Shown piece by piece: positions 6,535 through 8,351 of a stretch of DNA of 8,351 nt (positions within the stretch are counted from its first letter, which is position 1; each line of letters starts with the position of its first letter). Under the pieces are notes generated by a model. The model saw only the letters and a list, made by a program, of their open reading frames with translations, made no database searches and was not told the DNA's origin. A program made the position numbers and the translations under genes. Source of the stretch: Bryobacterales bacterium (lineage in GTDB: Bacteria; Acidobacteriota; Terriglobia; Bryobacterales; Bryobacteraceae); contig PLRZ01000707.1 in NCBI GenBank assembly GCA_003164075.1, forward strand, positions 756 through 9,106, written 5' to 3'.

Positions 6535-7125
6535 ATGAAACGACGCTTCAAGACGCTGGCGATGCTGTCACTCGTGTGTCTCGCTGTTGTCTTCTCCGCG
6601 GGTGCATTGTTCAACTGGTATCTGAAACGACACGACGACAAGCTCATGAAGCAGCGAGAGATGTTTACTGCCGCAGACGATCAACCGAGCCTCCTTGAGG
6701 TGAAGGTGGCCACCCCCGAGGACCTACTTTCCGTTCTTGAGACACCGGAGAGATTTCGAGTTATGTGCCGGGTTTCTGACATTCCGAATTCCGTCAAGAT
6801 CGCGTTCGCAAAGGCGACTCAAAAATCGACCCAAGAAGACGTATTTTCGATGGCTGAACCTGGATCATGGCCGTGGAACGCTACGGATGCGATTCGCGAC
6901 GGATTGCCTCGCCGTCGTTTGAAAGCGGTTGCGACGAGCGGGTCGCTTTGTCTTGTCTTCTATGAGCATGGTGGTTTTGCGAAGAGTGACGACATCGCTG
7001 CGTTCCGCCTGTCTGGCAATGGCGCTCGCGCGATTTGGCATTCGTCCTTCGCTCCCGGCGTCGCGAATCCGACGGACCTTCGCAACGCGATTCGTGGGCA
7101 CGCGTATGGTGACGAACTATATTGA
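6535..7125 (+). CDS. Membrane-anchored protein of unknown function
   Basis: The 196-residue protein begins MKRRFKTL, then a single hydrophobic segment (about 8-29), then a polar domain (30-196). The positive N-terminus suggests an uncleaved anchor with the domain outside the cytoplasm. The absence of a clear signal peptidase site or lipobox Cys argues against release or lipidation. Within the domain, 130-160 (KAVATSGSLCLVFYEHGGFA and following) reads as a beta-rich core. No family is recognised. The start ATG 6535 follows GGA with 8-base spacing (6524-6526), a weak but acceptable ribosome site. It lies 113 bp after the preceding gene, with no clear promoter or terminator between. Codons are visibly less GC-biased than in the kinase and oxidoreductase genes, which could reflect an acquired or fast-evolving gene. 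Confidence 0.65.
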   Translation: MKRRFKTLAMLSLVCLAVVFSAGALFNWYLKRHDDKLMKQREMFTAADDQPSLLEVKVATPEDLLSVLETPERFRVMCRVSDIPNSVKIAFAKATQKSTQEDVFSMAEPGSWPWNATDAIRDGLPRRRLKAVATSGSLCLVFYEHGGFAKSDDIAAFRLSGNGARAIWHSSFAPGVANPTDLRNAIRGHAYGDELY

Positions 7126-7136
7126 CCACGCCGAGG

Positions 7137-7157
7137 ACGGAACTCGTCCGTTGTTTT
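7137..7157 (+). terminator. Weak intrinsic terminator candidate
   Basis: ACGGA (7137-7141) pairs with TCCGT (7147-7151) around a 5-base loop, followed by TGTTTTCT. It sits 12 bases after the stop of the membrane-anchored protein gene, as expected for a terminator. The 5-bp stem (six with a G-T pair) and interrupted T run make it marginal. Confidence 0.35.
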
Positions 7158-7259
7158 CTCAGTCTTGCTGTCGGCTCCACTCGGTAAGATCTTTCCTAGT
7201 CGCCCAGCGTTTAGCCGCCCCGGCCGCACCCTCCACCCCCGCGCGGGCATCCAAGAAGA

Positions 7260-8270
7260 ATGACTGCTACCGCCCCGCGCTTCTCCATACTCGATCTTGC
7301 TCCCGTGCGCGAAGGAGGCACCATCGCGGAAGCCTTCCGCAACTCGGTCGACCTGGCCCAGCACGCGGAACGGTGGGGATTCACGCGATTCTGGATCGCC
7401 GAGCATCACAATATGCCGGGTATCGCCAGCGCCGCGACGTCCATCCTGATCGGTCACGTGGCCGCGCAAACGTCGACCATTCGCGTCGGCTCGGGCGGGG
7501 TGATGCTGCCCAATCACGCGCCGCTGGTGATTGCGGAACAATTCGGCACGCTGGAAACGCTCTCTCCGGGACGCATCGATCTCGGCCTGGGGCGCGCACC
7601 GGGGTCGGACGAAGTGGCCGCGCGGGCGCTACGCTACGACACGGCCGCGGAGAACTTCCCCAGTCAGGTCGCGGAGTTGCTCGCGTATCTGGCGCCGGCC
7701 GGACCGGGCCAGCGGCTGGTGGCTTTTCCAGGCGCGGGAACGAATGTGCCGGTGTGGCTGTTGGGGTCGAGCACCTACAGCGCCAAACTCGCCGCCACGC
7801 TGGGGCTTCCGTTCGCGTTTGCGAGCCACTTCGCGCCGGCGCTGCTGCTAGAGGCGATCGACGCCTATCGCGCCGGCTTTACGCCCTCGCAATATCTGGA
7901 CCGGCCTTATGCGATGGTCGGAGTGCCGCTGGTGGCGGCGGAGACGGATAACGAGGCGCAACATCTGGCCACGTCGGCGCTGCAGCGTCAAGTGAAGCTG
8001 ATCCGGCGCCAGGCGATCTTCATACCGCCTCCGGTGGAGAGCATGGACGGACTTTGGAGCGATGCGGAGAAATTCCTGGTAGAGTCGCGGATGGCTATCG
8101 CGGTCATCGGCGGACCTGGGACGGTGCGGCAAAAGCTGGCGCGGATCTTACAGGAGACCGGTGCGGACGAATTGATCTTCACGTCGGATCTATACGAGCA
8201 TGCGTTAAGGTTGCGGTCGTTCGAGATTGCCGCCGAGACAATGAAAGAGATAGCAATTCAAGTAGCATGA
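7260..8270 (+). CDS. yhbW: YhbW-like luciferase-family flavin-dependent oxidoreductase (LLM class)
   Basis: This 336-residue protein matches, from memory, E. coli YhbW over its whole length (family usually about 335). Shared blocks are FSILDLAPV (8-16), IAEHHNM (46-52), [20 protein letters not shown] (77-96), [14 protein letters not shown] (104-117), PVWLLGSS (164-171) and [12 protein letters not shown] (182-193). The family (luciferase-family oxidoreductase group 1) adopts a TIM-barrel bacterial-luciferase fold and uses reduced FMN with oxygen. The substrate of YhbW itself is not firmly established, so none is assigned. The protein is cytoplasmic, with no signal or membrane segment. ATG 7260 is preceded by AAGAAG, a weak ribosome site, and no earlier start in frame is plausible. 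It lies 134 bp after the previous gene, beyond the terminator candidate, so it probably has its own promoter, but I cannot place one. Its stop overlaps a downstream frame as ATGA. Confidence 0.92.
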   Translation: MTATAPRFSILDLAPVREGGTIAEAFRNSVDLAQHAERWGFTRFWIAEHHNMPGIASAATSILIGHVAAQTSTIRVGSGGVMLPNHAPLVIAEQFGTLETLSPGRIDLGLGRAPGSDEVAARALRYDTAAENFPSQVAELLAYLAPAGPGQRLVAFPGAGTNVPVWLLGSSTYSAKLAATLGLPFAFASHFAPALLLEAIDAYRAGFTPSQYLDRPYAMVGVPLVAAETDNEAQHLATSALQRQVKLIRRQAIFIPPPVESMDGLWSDAEKFLVESRMAIAVIGGPGTVRQKLARILQETGADELIFTSDLYEHALRLRSFEIAAETMKEIAIQVA

Positions 8271-8351
8271 TCCGAGTCGAGATGGAACGCTCCGGGACGC
8301 TTGACACTACGCCCCAAGAAGGAGCCTCGGAACTCCTGATGTCGGCCGGGG
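8267..8351 (+). CDS. Possible start of a coupled gene, cut by the window end
   Basis: ATG 8267-8269 overlaps the TGA of the oxidoreductase gene (ATGA) and opens 28 codons without a stop to the window end, beginning [18 protein letters not shown]. The ATGA arrangement is typical of translationally coupled genes. Against it, the stretch is short, no good ribosome site is close (GAGATAG is about 14 bases upstream), and the peptide is not recognisable. It could be chance read-through in GC-rich DNA. Confidence 0.35.
   Translation, partial: MIRVEMERSGTLDTTPQEGASELLMSAG

Noticed and set aside
7165..7190. Promoter TTGCTG...TAAGAT upstream of the oxidoreductase gene
   Set aside because: The spacer is only 14 bases and the -10 matches at 4 of 6 positions, so it cannot be told from chance.
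6929..7951. A 340-codon plus-strand frame bridging the membrane-anchored gene and the oxidoreductase
   Set aside because: It is out of frame with both, Arg/Ala-rich and without motifs. The YhbW-like frame over the same bases is clearly conserved.

Overview
The window looks like a high-GC stretch of a bacterial chromosome, most probably from an Acidobacteriota member of the Solibacter/Bryobacter type. Three things point there: a secreted protein built from carboxypeptidase-regulatory-like beta-sandwich repeats, a large membrane Ser/Thr kinase with a polytopic C-terminal half, and GC-rich hairpin repeats in the gaps between genes. The taxonomic assignment comes from remembered family resemblance, not from a database search.

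Layout. Positions 1-1161 (+) hold the C-terminal part of a repeat-containing surface or secreted protein whose beginning lies outside the window. It converges on a minus-strand operon. The 549-bp convergent gap (1162-1710) is not empty: it carries REP-like hairpins, and one of these is split by a 210-bp non-coding element with perfect 15-bp terminal inverted repeats, flanked by a 6-bp direct repeat (CTGAAG). This nested insertion is the best-supported unusual structure in the window.

The minus-strand operon (transcribed from 5822 down to 1711) has two genes: a Ser/Thr protein kinase with at least seven predicted membrane segments, and an ArnT/PMT-type (GT-C fold) membrane glycosyltransferase. 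They overlap by four bases (TTGA), so the second is probably translationally coupled and starts with TTG. A possible link between envelope signalling and envelope glycosylation is inference from this arrangement.

Divergent from the kinase are plus-strand genes: a small multi-pass membrane protein of unknown function (5981-6421), a membrane-anchored protein of unknown function (6535-7125), and a YhbW-like, luciferase-family flavin-dependent oxidoreductase (7260-8270). The last overlaps, by ATGA, an open frame that runs off the window end and may be the start of a further gene.

I see no RNA genes, CRISPR array, transposase, phage module or recognisable defence or biosynthetic cluster. Most of the window is ordinary chromosome. 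The interest lies in the nested repeat at 1433-1681 and in the uncharacterised C-terminal domain of the kinase.
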